This document shows positions 1-8,150 of a stretch of 64,000 nt of DNA, one piece after another. How positions within the stretch are numbered: position 1 is the first letter of the stretch; each line of letters opens with the position of its first letter. The position numbers and the translations under genes were made by a program. Origin of the DNA: Shimia sp. CNT1-13L.2 (GTDB taxonomy: Bacteria > Pseudomonadota > Alphaproteobacteria > Rhodobacterales > Rhodobacteraceae); NCBI RefSeq assembly GCF_024331145.1, contig NZ_JANDJO010000004.1, forward strand, positions 62,001 through 126,000, written 5' to 3'. Under the pieces are notes generated by a model, which worked only from the letters and a program-made list of their open reading frames with translations, had not been told where the DNA came from and searched no databases.

Positions 1-1
1 G

Positions 2-1570
2 CTCGCCCTCCTCGCAGGCTCGGTTGGTGGCGTTCTGATTGGCGCCATTCCCGGTGTCGGCCCTGCCGTGGCCATCGCCATCCTGCTGCCCGCGACCTTC
101 TCGATGGACCCAATTGTCGGGCTCACCGTTCTCTTGGGTATCTACGGCTCGTCCATGTACGGCGGCGCGATTCCGGCGATCCTGATCAACACGCCCGGCA
201 CTGCCGTGAACGCGCTCACCACCTATGACGGCTATCCGATGACCGCGCGGGGCGAAGCGCGGCGCGCGCTGTCGCTGGCCTATTCGGCCTCGTTCTTCGG
301 CGGCATCTTCTCGGTGGTCTGCCTCATCCTTTTTGCCCCGATCCTGGCCAAGATCGCCCCAATGTTCGGCAGTCGCGAAATCTTTCTCGCAGCCCTCCTC
401 GGCATCATTCTGGTGATCGTGGCGCACCGTGGTCAGGCCCTGATCGCCGCCGCGCTGGCCTGTTTCGGCGTCTTCCTCAACACCGTCGGCCTCGAGCCGG
501 TGAAATACTCCAAACGTTTCACCTTTGATCAGTCTTTCCTGTCTTCGGGCGTGAACCTGATCGTTGTGGTTCTGGGTCTCTTTGCCCTCTCGCAGGCCTT
601 CTACCTGTTGCAGGGCGATGACGAGAAAGTCCGCATGACCAAGCTGCGCGGCGGCATGTTCCAGGGCCTGCGCGAACTGGCGCGGCACCCGCGCGTGGCC
701 GGTGTCTCGGGCACCTTTGGCGTGGTGATGGGCATGATCCCCGGCGTCGGCGAATTCACCGCCCAGTTCCTGAGCTACACCTACGCGCAGAAATCTTCGA
801 AACGTCCGCAGGACTTTGGCCACGGGTCCTCCGAAGGCCTGATCGCGGCCGAAACCGCCAACAACGCCGTGCCGGCCGCCGCCATGGTGCCCCTGCTGGC
901 GCTTGGCATTCCGGGCGAGGCCCTGACGGCGATGATGCTCTCGGTGTTTTACGTGCATAACGTGGTGCCCGGCCCGCAGCTGTTCCAGAACCAGATGGAC
1001 TTCGTGGTTGCCCTCTACCTCGCCCTGCTGGCGCTGAACGTGCTGGTGCTGGTGTTCCTGCTGTTTGCCACAAACCACCTGATCAAGGTGGTGAAGATTC
1101 CCAACCGGTTCCTCGGCGTCTGTATCCTCGTACTGAGTTTCGTCGGCGTCTACAGCCTGCGCAACTCGGTCACCGACTGCCTGATCGCGGCCTGTTTCGG
1201 CATCTTCGGTTTCGTTCTCAAACGCCTGTCCCTTCCGGCTGTTCCGATCATCCTCGGCATGGTTCTGGGCGGCATCATGGAGGTCAAGCTGCGTGCCGGC
1301 ATGGCACGGGTAAAAACCCCCTTCGACTTCATTGACCGCCCGATCGCAATGATCCTCTTCCTGATGATCCTGGGCGTCCTGTTCATCCATTTCCGCCGAG
1401 TCTGGCTGGATCGCAAAGCAATCAAGGAGGCCAAATGGTCGACCAAACACGCATCGACGAACTTCGGCATGCACCTGTTCCGCCGCAAAAGCTATTTGTT
1501 GAGGGAACGTGGACGGAAGGTTCGGGAGAAACACTTGAAGTACAATCCCCGATCGACGGACAAACGCTAA
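2..1570 (+). CDS. tctA: TctA-family tripartite tricarboxylate transporter large permease (5'-truncated by window edge)
   Basis: Integral membrane permease of a tripartite tricarboxylate-type carrier, which works with a periplasmic TctC receptor and a small TctB subunit to import carboxylates. The reading frame is open to the window edge and begins inside the glycine-rich TctA signature (GAIPGVGPAVAIAILLPATF); a GTG at 68 is only an internal codon, so roughly the first 20-30 residues, plus tctB and tctC, should lie to the left. About ten hydrophobic helices follow. The frame runs 136 nt into the next gene, which adds an Arg/Lys-rich tail of about 45 residues after the last helix that is unusual for TctA. 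It is the first visible member of the operon that continues through the aldehyde dehydrogenase. Substrate cannot be read from sequence; the operon suggests an amino- or hydroxy-carboxylate. Confidence 0.9.
   Translation, partial: LALLAGSVGGVLIGAIPGVGPAVAIAILLPATFSMDPIVGLTVLLGIYGSSMYGGAIPAILINTPGTAVNALTTYDGYPMTARGEARRALSLAYSASFFGGIFSVVCLILFAPILAKIAPMFGSREIFLAALLGIILVIVAHRGQALIAAALACFGVFLNTVGLEPVKYSKRFTFDQSFLSSGVNLIVVVLGLFALSQAFYLLQGDDEKVRMTKLRGGMFQGLRELARHPRVAGVSGTFGVVMGMIPGVGEFTAQFLSYTYAQKSSKRPQDFGHGSSEGLIAAETANNAVPAAAMVPLLALGIPGEALTAMMLSVFYVHNVVPGPQLFQNQMDFVVALYLALLALNVLVLVFLLFATNHLIKVVKIPNRFLGVCILVLSFVGVYSLRNSVTDCLIAACFGIFGFVLKRLSLPAVPIILGMVLGGIMEVKLRAGMARVKTPFDFIDRPIAMILFLMILGVLFIHFRRVWLDRKAIKEAKWSTKHASTNFGMHLFRRKSYLLRERGRKVREKHLKYNPRSTDKR
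1424..1437 (+). promoter_or_regulatory. Strong Shine-Dalgarno and ATG fixing the aldehyde dehydrogenase start
   Basis: AAGGAGG at 1424-1430 lies four bases before ATG 1435. It sits inside the end of the tctA frame and shows that the aldehyde dehydrogenase really starts within tctA, not after its stop. Confidence 0.8.
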
Positions 1571-2919
1571 CCACACTGGTCCGCGCCTCTGCCGACGATG
1601 TGAACACCGCGGTGGCCTCGGCCCGCGCCGCCTTTGAAGATGGCCGCTGGAGCCGCATGGCACCGGCAGGCCGCAAGAAGGTGCTGATGCGGCTGGCCGA
1701 GCTGATCGAACAGAACGCCGTGGAACTGGCGGTTCTGGGCGTGCGCGACAACGGCACCGAGTTCAACATGGCCCTCAAGGCCGAGCCGGGCTCGGCTGCG
1801 GGCACCTTCCGCTACTACGCCGAGGCGCTCGACAAGGTGTATGGCGAAGTTGCCCCAACCGATCCGTCGGTTCTGGGTCTTGTCCACAAGGAACCCGTGG
1901 GCGTAGTTGGGGCCATCGTGCCGTGGAACTTCCCGCTGATGATCGGCGCATGGAAGCTCGCTCCGGCGCTGGCGATGGGCAACTCCGTTGTGCTGAAACC
2001 GGCGGAAACTGCGTCTCTATCCCTGCTGAAACTGGCCGAACTGGCCTCGGAAGCGGGCCTGCCTGACGGTGTCCTGAACGTGGTCACCGGCCAGGGGGCC
2101 GTGGCGGGCGAGGCGCTCGCGCTGTCGATGGATGTCGATGTGTTGGTCTTTACCGGCTCTGGCGGCGTCGGCCGTCGCCTGCTGGAGTACTCTGCTCGCT
2201 CAAACTTGAAGCGCTGTTACTTGGAGCTTGGCGGAAAATCCCCGAATATCGTCTTTGCCGATGCGCCCGATCTCGAAGAGGCTGCCAAGGTGTCCGCCAT
2301 GGGCATCTTCCGGAACTCGGGTCAGGTGTGCGTGGCAGGGTCTCGACTTTTGGTCCAAGAGTCCATCCATGACGAGTTTGTCGAGACCCTTTCCCGCCAC
2401 GCGGCGGCGCTCAGGGTTGGCAACCCGCTTGATCTCGACACCCACGTGGGTGCGGTCAACTCTCTCACACAGCTTGAAGGCAACCTTGGCTTCATCGACA
2501 GCGCCCATGCCGATGGCAACACCATCGCGCTTGGCGGCAATCGCATCCTGCAAGAGACCGGCGGCTTTTATATGGAGCCGACCATCGTGACCGGCGTGAA
2601 ACCCACCGACCGCGTCGCCCAGCAAGAGGTCTTTGGTCCGGTTCTGGGTGTTCTGCCCTTCAAGACCGAGGAAGAGGCCATCGCCATTGCCAACAGCACC
2701 GATTATGGCCTTGCCGCCGGTGTCTGGACCTCCGACCTTGGCCGTGCCCACCGCATGATCCGCGGCGTACGTTCGGGGGTGATCCACGTGAACACCTATG
2801 GCGGCGCCGACAACACCGTGCCGCTGGGGGGGCACAAGCAATCGGGCAATGGCCACGACAAATCCCTGCATGCGCTCGACAAATACGTCGACCTGAAAAC
2901 CGCTTGGATCAAGCTATGA
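1435..2919 (+). CDS. NAD(P)-dependent aldehyde dehydrogenase, PuuC-like
   Basis: Cytosolic ALDH-superfamily enzyme of 494 residues (normal length) oxidising an aldehyde to a carboxylate. The general base lies in LELGGKSPN (Glu264) and the catalytic cysteine in GQVCVAGSR (Cys299); the PWNFP cofactor-site motif is present. The C-terminal segment GHDKSLHALDKYVDLKTAW resembles the gamma-glutamyl-aminobutyraldehyde dehydrogenase (PuuC) group, which handles amino-aldehydes. It overlaps tctA by 136 nt and its stop overlaps the next start (ATGA). The inferred role is to oxidise the aldehyde released by the downstream phospho-lyase, for instance 2-aminoadipate semialdehyde or acetaldehyde. The family call is firm, the substrate is inference. 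Confidence 0.93.
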   Translation: MVDQTRIDELRHAPVPPQKLFVEGTWTEGSGETLEVQSPIDGQTLTTLVRASADDVNTAVASARAAFEDGRWSRMAPAGRKKVLMRLAELIEQNAVELAVLGVRDNGTEFNMALKAEPGSAAGTFRYYAEALDKVYGEVAPTDPSVLGLVHKEPVGVVGAIVPWNFPLMIGAWKLAPALAMGNSVVLKPAETASLSLLKLAELASEAGLPDGVLNVVTGQGAVAGEALALSMDVDVLVFTGSGGVGRRLLEYSARSNLKRCYLELGGKSPNIVFADAPDLEEAAKVSAMGIFRNSGQVCVAGSRLLVQESIHDEFVETLSRHAAALRVGNPLDLDTHVGAVNSLTQLEGNLGFIDSAHADGNTIALGGNRILQETGGFYMEPTIVTGVKPTDRVAQQEVFGPVLGVLPFKTEEEAIAIANSTDYGLAAGVWTSDLGRAHRMIRGVRSGVIHVNTYGGADNTVPLGGHKQSGNGHDKSLHALDKYVDLKTAWIKL

Positions 2920-4211
2920 ATGTCGCTGCAAAAAACCTGATCGACCGGCGCGCAAAGCTGCTCGGCCCCAATGTCAGCACCTTTTACGAAGAGCCCGTGC
3001 ATATCGTGCGCGGCCAAGGGGTCTGGGTCTGGGATGCCGACGGCAACAAGTTCCTCGACTGTTACAACAACGTGCCCCACGTCGGACATTGCCACCCCAA
3101 GGTGGTCGAAGCGATCTGCCAACAGGCAGGCACGCTGAACACCCACACGCGCTATCTGCACGAGGGCATTCTGGACTATGTCGAGGCGCTCACCGACACC
3201 TTTGCCGATCCGCTGAACACCGCGATCATGACCTGCACGGGCTCCGAGGCCAACGACATCGCCCTGCGCATGGCGCGCGGCATCACCGGCAATACCGGCG
3301 TGATTGCCACGGACCACACCTACCACGGCAACACCATGGCGGTGTCGCAACTGTCCTGCACCAATCCGCCCCCGGATCGCTGGGACAACGTGGCCTTTGT
3401 GCCCGCACCCGACAGCTATCGCCCCCTGGGTGGTGAGCCCGGCATGGCCCATGCCCAGGCCTTTGCGGCAGAGGTCGAAAAGGCCATCGCCGATCTCAAG
3501 GCCCGTGGCCATGGTCTCGCGGCGATGATCATCTGCCCCTATTTCGCCAACGAAGGCTTTCCCACCCTCGAAAAGGGCTGGCTGCAACCCGCCATTGACG
3601 CGGTGCGCAAGGCTGGCGGCATCGTCATCGCCGACGAGGTCCAGCCCGGGTTTGGCCGTTTGGGCACCGATTTCTGGGGCCACCAGAAGGCGGGCTTCCT
3701 GCCCGACGTGGTGACCATGGGCAAACCGATGGCCAACGGCCACCCGGTTGGCGGCGTCGTGACCAGCATGGAGATCATGTCGGCCTTCCGAAAGAACTTC
3801 CGCTATTTCAACACCTTCGGCGGCAACCCCGTCTCGGCGGCGGCGGCCCATGCCACCCTCAGGGTGGTGCAGGAAGAGGGGCTGATGGAAAACGCCCGCA
3901 CGGTGGGGGACTATGCCCGCGACGGGCTGCGCAGGCTTGCCGAAACCCACGCCTGCATTGGCGACGTGCGCGGCTCGGGCCTGTTCTTCGGGGCCGAGAT
4001 GGTGCTTGATCGCGAAACCCGCGCTCCGGCCACGGCCTTTACCAAGAAGATCGCCAATGCCATGCGCCAAAAGGGCGTTTTGCTGAACTTCCTTGGCATC
4101 CACTACAACGCGCTCAAGATCCGCCCACCGTTGCCATTCACGAAAGAACAGGCCGACATCCTGCTGGAACGGCTGGACGAAGCCCTGCACGAAACGCCGC
4201 TGGAACCATGA
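2916..4211 (+). CDS. PLP enzyme of the class-III aminotransferase fold, AGXT2L/phospho-lyase type
   Basis: A 431-residue fold-type I PLP enzyme. The Schiff-base lysine is Lys270 in VTMGKPMANGHP; IADEVQPGFGRLG carries the PLP-binding Asp. Motifs recalled from the ethanolamine-phosphate and 5-phosphohydroxylysine phospho-lyases are all present: NVPHVGHCHP near the N-terminus, LNTHTRYLH, DHTYHGNT, YFNTFGGNPVS, GDVRGSGLFFG and LKIRPPLPFT. This favours elimination of phosphate and ammonia from an O-phospho-amino-alcohol over ordinary transamination. The kinase encoded immediately downstream strengthens the reading. Start: ATG 2916, overlapping the previous stop as ATGA; a TTG 12 nt upstream is in frame but has no ribosome site. 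It could still be an omega-aminotransferase. Confidence 0.85.
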   Translation: MNVAAKNLIDRRAKLLGPNVSTFYEEPVHIVRGQGVWVWDADGNKFLDCYNNVPHVGHCHPKVVEAICQQAGTLNTHTRYLHEGILDYVEALTDTFADPLNTAIMTCTGSEANDIALRMARGITGNTGVIATDHTYHGNTMAVSQLSCTNPPPDRWDNVAFVPAPDSYRPLGGEPGMAHAQAFAAEVEKAIADLKARGHGLAAMIICPYFANEGFPTLEKGWLQPAIDAVRKAGGIVIADEVQPGFGRLGTDFWGHQKAGFLPDVVTMGKPMANGHPVGGVVTSMEIMSAFRKNFRYFNTFGGNPVSAAAAHATLRVVQEEGLMENARTVGDYARDGLRRLAETHACIGDVRGSGLFFGAEMVLDRETRAPATAFTKKIANAMRQKGVLLNFLGIHYNALKIRPPLPFTKEQADILLERLDEALHETPLEP

Positions 4212-5140
4212 GCGACACGATCCTCAATGAGGCGCTGCGACAATGGGGGGTGTCCGGCAACCCTCACCTCGTGGCGCAACGGGAAAATCACGTCTATGCG
4301 GTGCAAAAGGACGGGACGAAATATGCCTTGCGCCTGCATCGCCCCGGCTATCGCACCCAGGCGGAACTGCGCTCGGAACTCGACTGGATGCAGCATCTCG
4401 TGGGGGCGGGCCTGACCGTTCCGACGCCGGTGCCGTCACAGCAGGGCGTCCTTCTGGCCACGATCAACGGCCAGAACGTCAGCGTGCTGACATGGCTGTC
4501 CGGCACCCCGATCGGCGAGGGCACCGAGATCACACAAGGCACCCCCACCGAAGTTGCGGGGCGGGTTGGCCGTGAAATGGCCCGCCTGCACACCGTAACG
4601 GATGCATGGGAGACACCAGCGGGGTTTTCGCGCCCGCGCTGGACGGCCCCCGAGATCCTTGGCGAGACCCCGTTGTGGGGCCGCTTCTGGGAACATCCGC
4701 ATCTTTCGCAGGACGACACCGCCCTGTTGCAGGCGGTGCGTCTCAAGGCCGCCGAAGACTGCGCAGCGATGGATCAGGATATCGGCCTGATCCACGCCGA
4801 CCTGCTCACGGAAAACCTGCTGGTCGAGGGTGACCGGATCGGCATCCTCGACTTTGACGATTGCGCCATCGGCTATCGCGCCTTCGAACTCGCAACCTTC
4901 CTGTTGCGCTATCTCGAACGCCCCGATTTTGGCGAGATCCGCGCCGCGCTGGTGCAGGGCTATGCCGCCCGCCGCCCGATCCCGTCCGAAGAACTGGATC
5001 TGGCGTTGCTGCTGCGCGCACTCACCTATGTTGGCTGGATCATTCCACGCCTCGACGAACCCGGCGGATACATCCGCTCGACCCGCATGATTGCCCGGGC
5101 CACGCGCCTGGCCCAAGATTACCTGGAAGGGAGACCATGA
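4208..5140 (+). CDS. APH-fold small-molecule kinase (hydroxylysine/amino-alcohol kinase candidate)
   Basis: A 310-residue aminoglycoside-phosphotransferase-fold kinase. The catalytic loop LIHADLLTENLL has His196, Asp198 and Asn203, followed by the metal-binding ILDFDD about 15 residues later; the N-terminal lobe has YALRLHRPG with the probable ATP-contacting lysine region. APH-fold enzymes paired with AGXT2L-type lyases phosphorylate hydroxylysine or ethanolamine-like amines in known cases. Overlaps both neighbours (ATGA at each end), so it is translated with the lyase in a fixed ratio. An antibiotic-resistance role is unlikely given the catabolic neighbours. Substrate is inferred. Confidence 0.85.
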   Translation: MSDTILNEALRQWGVSGNPHLVAQRENHVYAVQKDGTKYALRLHRPGYRTQAELRSELDWMQHLVGAGLTVPTPVPSQQGVLLATINGQNVSVLTWLSGTPIGEGTEITQGTPTEVAGRVGREMARLHTVTDAWETPAGFSRPRWTAPEILGETPLWGRFWEHPHLSQDDTALLQAVRLKAAEDCAAMDQDIGLIHADLLTENLLVEGDRIGILDFDDCAIGYRAFELATFLLRYLERPDFGEIRAALVQGYAARRPIPSEELDLALLLRALTYVGWIIPRLDEPGGYIRSTRMIARATRLAQDYLEGRP

Positions 5141-6375
5141 TGAGCCAGGACAAAACCATCCTTGTGGTTGGCACCTACGACACCAAGGACGACGAGTTGA
5201 ATTACATGTGCGAGTGCATCCGCGGACAGGGCGGCAACGTCCTGTCGATGGACATCAGCGTGCTGGGTGACCCGTCCGAGCCAACCGATTATTCCAAGCA
5301 CGATGTTGCCGAAGAAGGCGGGTCTTCGATTCAGGCAGCCATCGACAGCGGCGACGAAAACACTGCCATGCAGATCATGGCGCGTGGCGGGGCCACCCTT
5401 GCCCTGCGCCTTTATCGCGAAGGCAAGGTGCATGGCGTTGTCGTGCTTGGCGGCACGATGGGCACCGATGTTGCGCTCGACATCTGTCAGGCGCTGCCGC
5501 TGGGGGTGCCGAAATACGTGGTCTCTACCGTGTCCTTTTCGCATCTCCTGCCACCCGAACGCCTTGCCGCCGACATCCAGATGATCCTCTGGGCCGGCGG
5601 GCTTTATGGTCTGAACTCGGTCTGCAAATCCTCCCTGTCGCAAGCCGCCGGCGCCGTCCTTGGTGCCGCCCGCGCGGTCGAAGCCCCCTCGCGCGACAAG
5701 CCGCTGATCGGCATGACATCCTTTGGCAAGACCATCCTGCATTACATGGTCACCCTGAAACCGGCATTGGAAGCACGCGGCTTCGAGGTCGCCGTGTTCC
5801 ACGCCACCGGCATGGGCGGGCGGGCCTTTGAATCGCTGGCTTCGGAAGGCGCCTTTGCCTGCGTCATGGATTTCGCCACGCAGGAAGTGGGCAACCACCT
5901 GATGGGCGGTTTGTCGGCCGGGGCGGATCGCCTGACCAACGCGGGGGCCTCGGCGACGCCGCAGATCGTGGCCCCGGCCTGTTACGACCTTGTCGACATG
6001 GTGGGCTGGAAACCCCTGCCCGACCGCATGAGCCACAAACCCGCGCATGACCACAACCGCCTGCTGAAATCGGTGGTTCTGGATGCAGAGGAACGCCGCG
6101 AAGTGGCCCGCACCCATGCCGAGAAACTGGCCACGGCCAAGGGCAAATCGGTCTTCATCATGCCCAAGGGCGGTTGCAACGAATGGGATCGCCCCGGCGC
6201 CGACCTGCATGATGCCGAGGGCCTTGCCGCCTTTGTCGACGAGATCGAGGCCACCCTGCCCGAAACCGTGACCTACATCCCGCTGGAGGCGCATATCAAC
6301 GATGCCGTTTTCTGCGACACGGTGCTCGAGGTGTTTGACGGCTGGGTCGCTGACGGCACCATCAAGACTGCGTAA
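5137..6375 (+). CDS. Tm-1-like ATP-binding domain protein (UPF0261)
   Basis: A 412-residue protein matching the UPF0261/Tm-1-like family: N-terminal ILVVGTYDTKDDE, central GGTMGTDVALD, GMTSFGKT, FHATGMGGRAFE and C-terminal FIMPKGGCNEWDRPGADLHD. The family is related to the ATP-binding part of the tomato Tm-1 virus-resistance protein; bacterial members have no settled reaction that I know of and often neighbour a PEP-mutase-like TIM-barrel protein, which is absent here. Two ATGs (5137, 5140) are possible; the first overlaps the kinase stop. Being last in a coupled operon ending in a terminator, it probably serves the same pathway, but how is unknown. Confidence 0.85.
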   Translation: MMSQDKTILVVGTYDTKDDELNYMCECIRGQGGNVLSMDISVLGDPSEPTDYSKHDVAEEGGSSIQAAIDSGDENTAMQIMARGGATLALRLYREGKVHGVVVLGGTMGTDVALDICQALPLGVPKYVVSTVSFSHLLPPERLAADIQMILWAGGLYGLNSVCKSSLSQAAGAVLGAARAVEAPSRDKPLIGMTSFGKTILHYMVTLKPALEARGFEVAVFHATGMGGRAFESLASEGAFACVMDFATQEVGNHLMGGLSAGADRLTNAGASATPQIVAPACYDLVDMVGWKPLPDRMSHKPAHDHNRLLKSVVLDAEERREVARTHAEKLATAKGKSVFIMPKGGCNEWDRPGADLHDAEGLAAFVDEIEATLPETVTYIPLEAHINDAVFCDTVLEVFDGWVADGTIKTA

Positions 6376-6383
6376 ATGCAAAA

Positions 6384-6414
6384 GGGCGGCCGCTTGGCCG
6401 CCCTCACTTTTTTT
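6384..6414 (+). terminator. Rho-independent terminator of the kinase-lyase operon
   Basis: An 8-bp perfect GC stem (GGGCGGCC/GGCCGCCC) with a GCTT loop is followed after four bases by seven T. It lies just after the UPF0261 stop and between convergent genes. Confidence 0.85.
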
Positions 6415-6426
6415 GGGGAATTGGGC

Positions 6427-7446
6427 TTATTTAGGGTCTGATTTTCCGTCGTACCGCGCCTGCCATTCCTTGAGGATACGGGCGCGGTTGTTGGCGGCGA
6501 ATTCGAAATCATTGTCGATCATGCCTGCCTGCAACCCTTCGGGGAAATGCTCGACCGGCTTGGCGATTCCGGGAATGGCCAGCACGGCATAGCCCTTGTT
6601 GTACATCCGGTTTGCCTCTTCGGTGACCGCGAAGTCCACCAGCTTCTGCGCCGCTTCAAGGTTCATGGTGCCGGCCACGATGGCCGTGGCCTCCATGTCC
6701 CAGCCCACACCCTCGCTTGGCACGATAATCTCGAGCGGAGCACCGGCGGCCTTGGATTTGGCACCACGGAAGGCAAAGCTGATCCCGATCGGAATTTCGC
6801 CCGCCGCCGCCAGCTTGCAGGGCTTGGAGCCCGAGTGGGTATAGCGCGCGATATTCTCGTGCAGACCGTCCATATAGGCCCAGCCGCCCTCTTCTCCGAA
6901 CATCTGCAACCAGCTTGACACGTCAAGGAACCCGGTGCCCGACGAGTTCGGGTTGGGCATGATCAGATGCCCCTTGTACTGCGGATCAAGCAGGTCTTTC
7001 CACGACGTAGGAACCGCCAGACCAAGCTTTTCGGCCTCGACTGTGTTGTAGCAAACCGAGGCCACCCAGGCGTCCATACCGGTCCAGTAGGGTGGATTGT
7101 CCGCGTCGACAAACTTGGAATCCAGCTTTTCGACACCCGCCGGTGCATAGGGTTCCAGCATCCCTTCGGATTTCAGCAACAGAAGCGAAGTCGCCGCCAG
7201 CCCCCACACCACATCGGCCTGTGGATTGTTCTTTTCCGCCAACAGCTTGGCCGTCACGATCCCGGTCGAATCCCGCACCCAGTTGATGGTGATATCCGGA
7301 TGCTGCTCGTTGAATTTCGCGGCATAGCGGGCGAGATCCTCGGCCTCGATCGCCGAATAGACGGTCAGTTCGGTTTCCGCCACCGAGGCCGTCGCGATCC
7401 CCAACCCCGCCAGAGCCGCGAGAAGAAATTTCGATTTGCGCATCAT
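6427..7446 (-). CDS. ABC transporter substrate-binding protein, 2-aminoethylphosphonate/iron (PhnS-like) type
   Basis: A 339-residue periplasmic binding protein with a Sec signal peptide (about residues 1-23, ending ASVA-E). The start of the mature protein, ELTVYSAIEAEDLARYAAKF, and the segments DVVWGLAATSLL, PNPNSSGTGFLDVSSW and EANRMYNKGYAVLAIPGI are typical of the family annotated as putative 2-aminoethylphosphonate or Fe3+ binding proteins. No permease or ATPase gene is adjacent, so it is either an orphan receptor or has been separated from its transporter. It converges on the kinase/phospho-lyase operon, a suggestive pairing if the ligand is a phosphorylated or phosphonate amine. Start: tandem ATGs after AGGGGGAC. 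Confidence 0.82.
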   Translation of the reverse strand: MMRKSKFLLAALAGLGIATASVAETELTVYSAIEAEDLARYAAKFNEQHPDITINWVRDSTGIVTAKLLAEKNNPQADVVWGLAATSLLLLKSEGMLEPYAPAGVEKLDSKFVDADNPPYWTGMDAWVASVCYNTVEAEKLGLAVPTSWKDLLDPQYKGHLIMPNPNSSGTGFLDVSSWLQMFGEEGGWAYMDGLHENIARYTHSGSKPCKLAAAGEIPIGISFAFRGAKSKAAGAPLEIIVPSEGVGWDMEATAIVAGTMNLEAAQKLVDFAVTEEANRMYNKGYAVLAIPGIAKPVEHFPEGLQAGMIDNDFEFAANNRARILKEWQARYDGKSDPK

Positions 7447-7649
7447 GTCCCCCTAATGAACTTTCGCATTTGTATAATTTGTCGATCTTGAACTCTTTGA
7501 TTTCAGTGAAAATAACGGTATTTGTATATTTCTCAACAGAAACTGTGACGCAGGTGCCTGCGTGTTTCAAACCGCCATGGCCCCGCCCCCCGGGCCTGCG
7601 CGCCTGTTGCGGGTTTTCCAAAACCGAAAAACTTCCTACATATCCTGTC
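7447..7649. promoter_or_regulatory. Divergent intergenic region
   Basis: About 200 bases between divergent starts. The part nearest the binding-protein gene is AT-rich, with a TATAAT-like stretch near 7472; no clear operator was recognised. Confidence 0.35.
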
Positions 7650-8150
7650 ATGAAAATCGCCTACACCATGACTCGCGGCAGGGGCGAGCTTGACCGCCTG
7701 CTTGCCGATTTCGCCGAAACGCTGGGCGCGCGCGGCGTGCGCACCTGCGGTATCGTCCAGATCAACACCGATTGCGGCTCGGGCCATCGCTGCGACATGG
7801 ACGTGCAGGTTCTACCCGACGGGCCACGCATCCGGATTTCCCAGTATCTCGGCAAGGAGTCGAAAGGCTGCCGCCTTGATCCGGCCTCGCTCGAAACCTC
7901 GGTCGCGGAAGTGGGCCGCCGAATGGAAGAGGATTTCGACATCTTCATCCTCAACAAGTTCGGCAAGCAGGAATCCGAGGGCCGGGGCTTTCGTCACCTG
8001 ATCGGCGATGCTTTGGCGCGCGGGGCTTCGGTTCTGGTTGGCACCAATCCGTTGAATGCGGAAAAGTTCGAAGACTTCACCGACGGCGCCGCCACCAGCA
8101 TCGCCCCTGATCTCGACGCCCTGTTGCGCTGGTACGAAAGCCCTAAATAA
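7650..8150 (+). CDS. DUF2478 family protein
   Basis: A 166-residue cytosolic protein with N-terminal MKIAYTMTRGRGELDRLLADF and a cysteine-containing stretch (CGIVQINTDCGSGHRCDMDVQ), then FDIFILNKFGKQESEGRGF and GASVLVGTNPLN. This is the pattern of DUF2478, an NTPase-like family often encoded with molybdate transport or nitrogen-fixation genes; none are adjacent here. The start was chosen at ATG 7650 because upstream codons in the frame run through the AT-rich promoter region and do not look like protein. It overlaps the convergent TauE gene by 8 nt. Molecular function is unknown. Confidence 0.75.
   Translation: MKIAYTMTRGRGELDRLLADFAETLGARGVRTCGIVQINTDCGSGHRCDMDVQVLPDGPRIRISQYLGKESKGCRLDPASLETSVAEVGRRMEEDFDIFILNKFGKQESEGRGFRHLIGDALARGASVLVGTNPLNAEKFEDFTDGAATSIAPDLDALLRWYESPK

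Noticed and set aside
4208-5140. Aminoglycoside resistance gene
   Set aside because: The APH fold is shared by many metabolic kinases, and translational coupling to a phospho-lyase and an aldehyde dehydrogenase points to catabolism.
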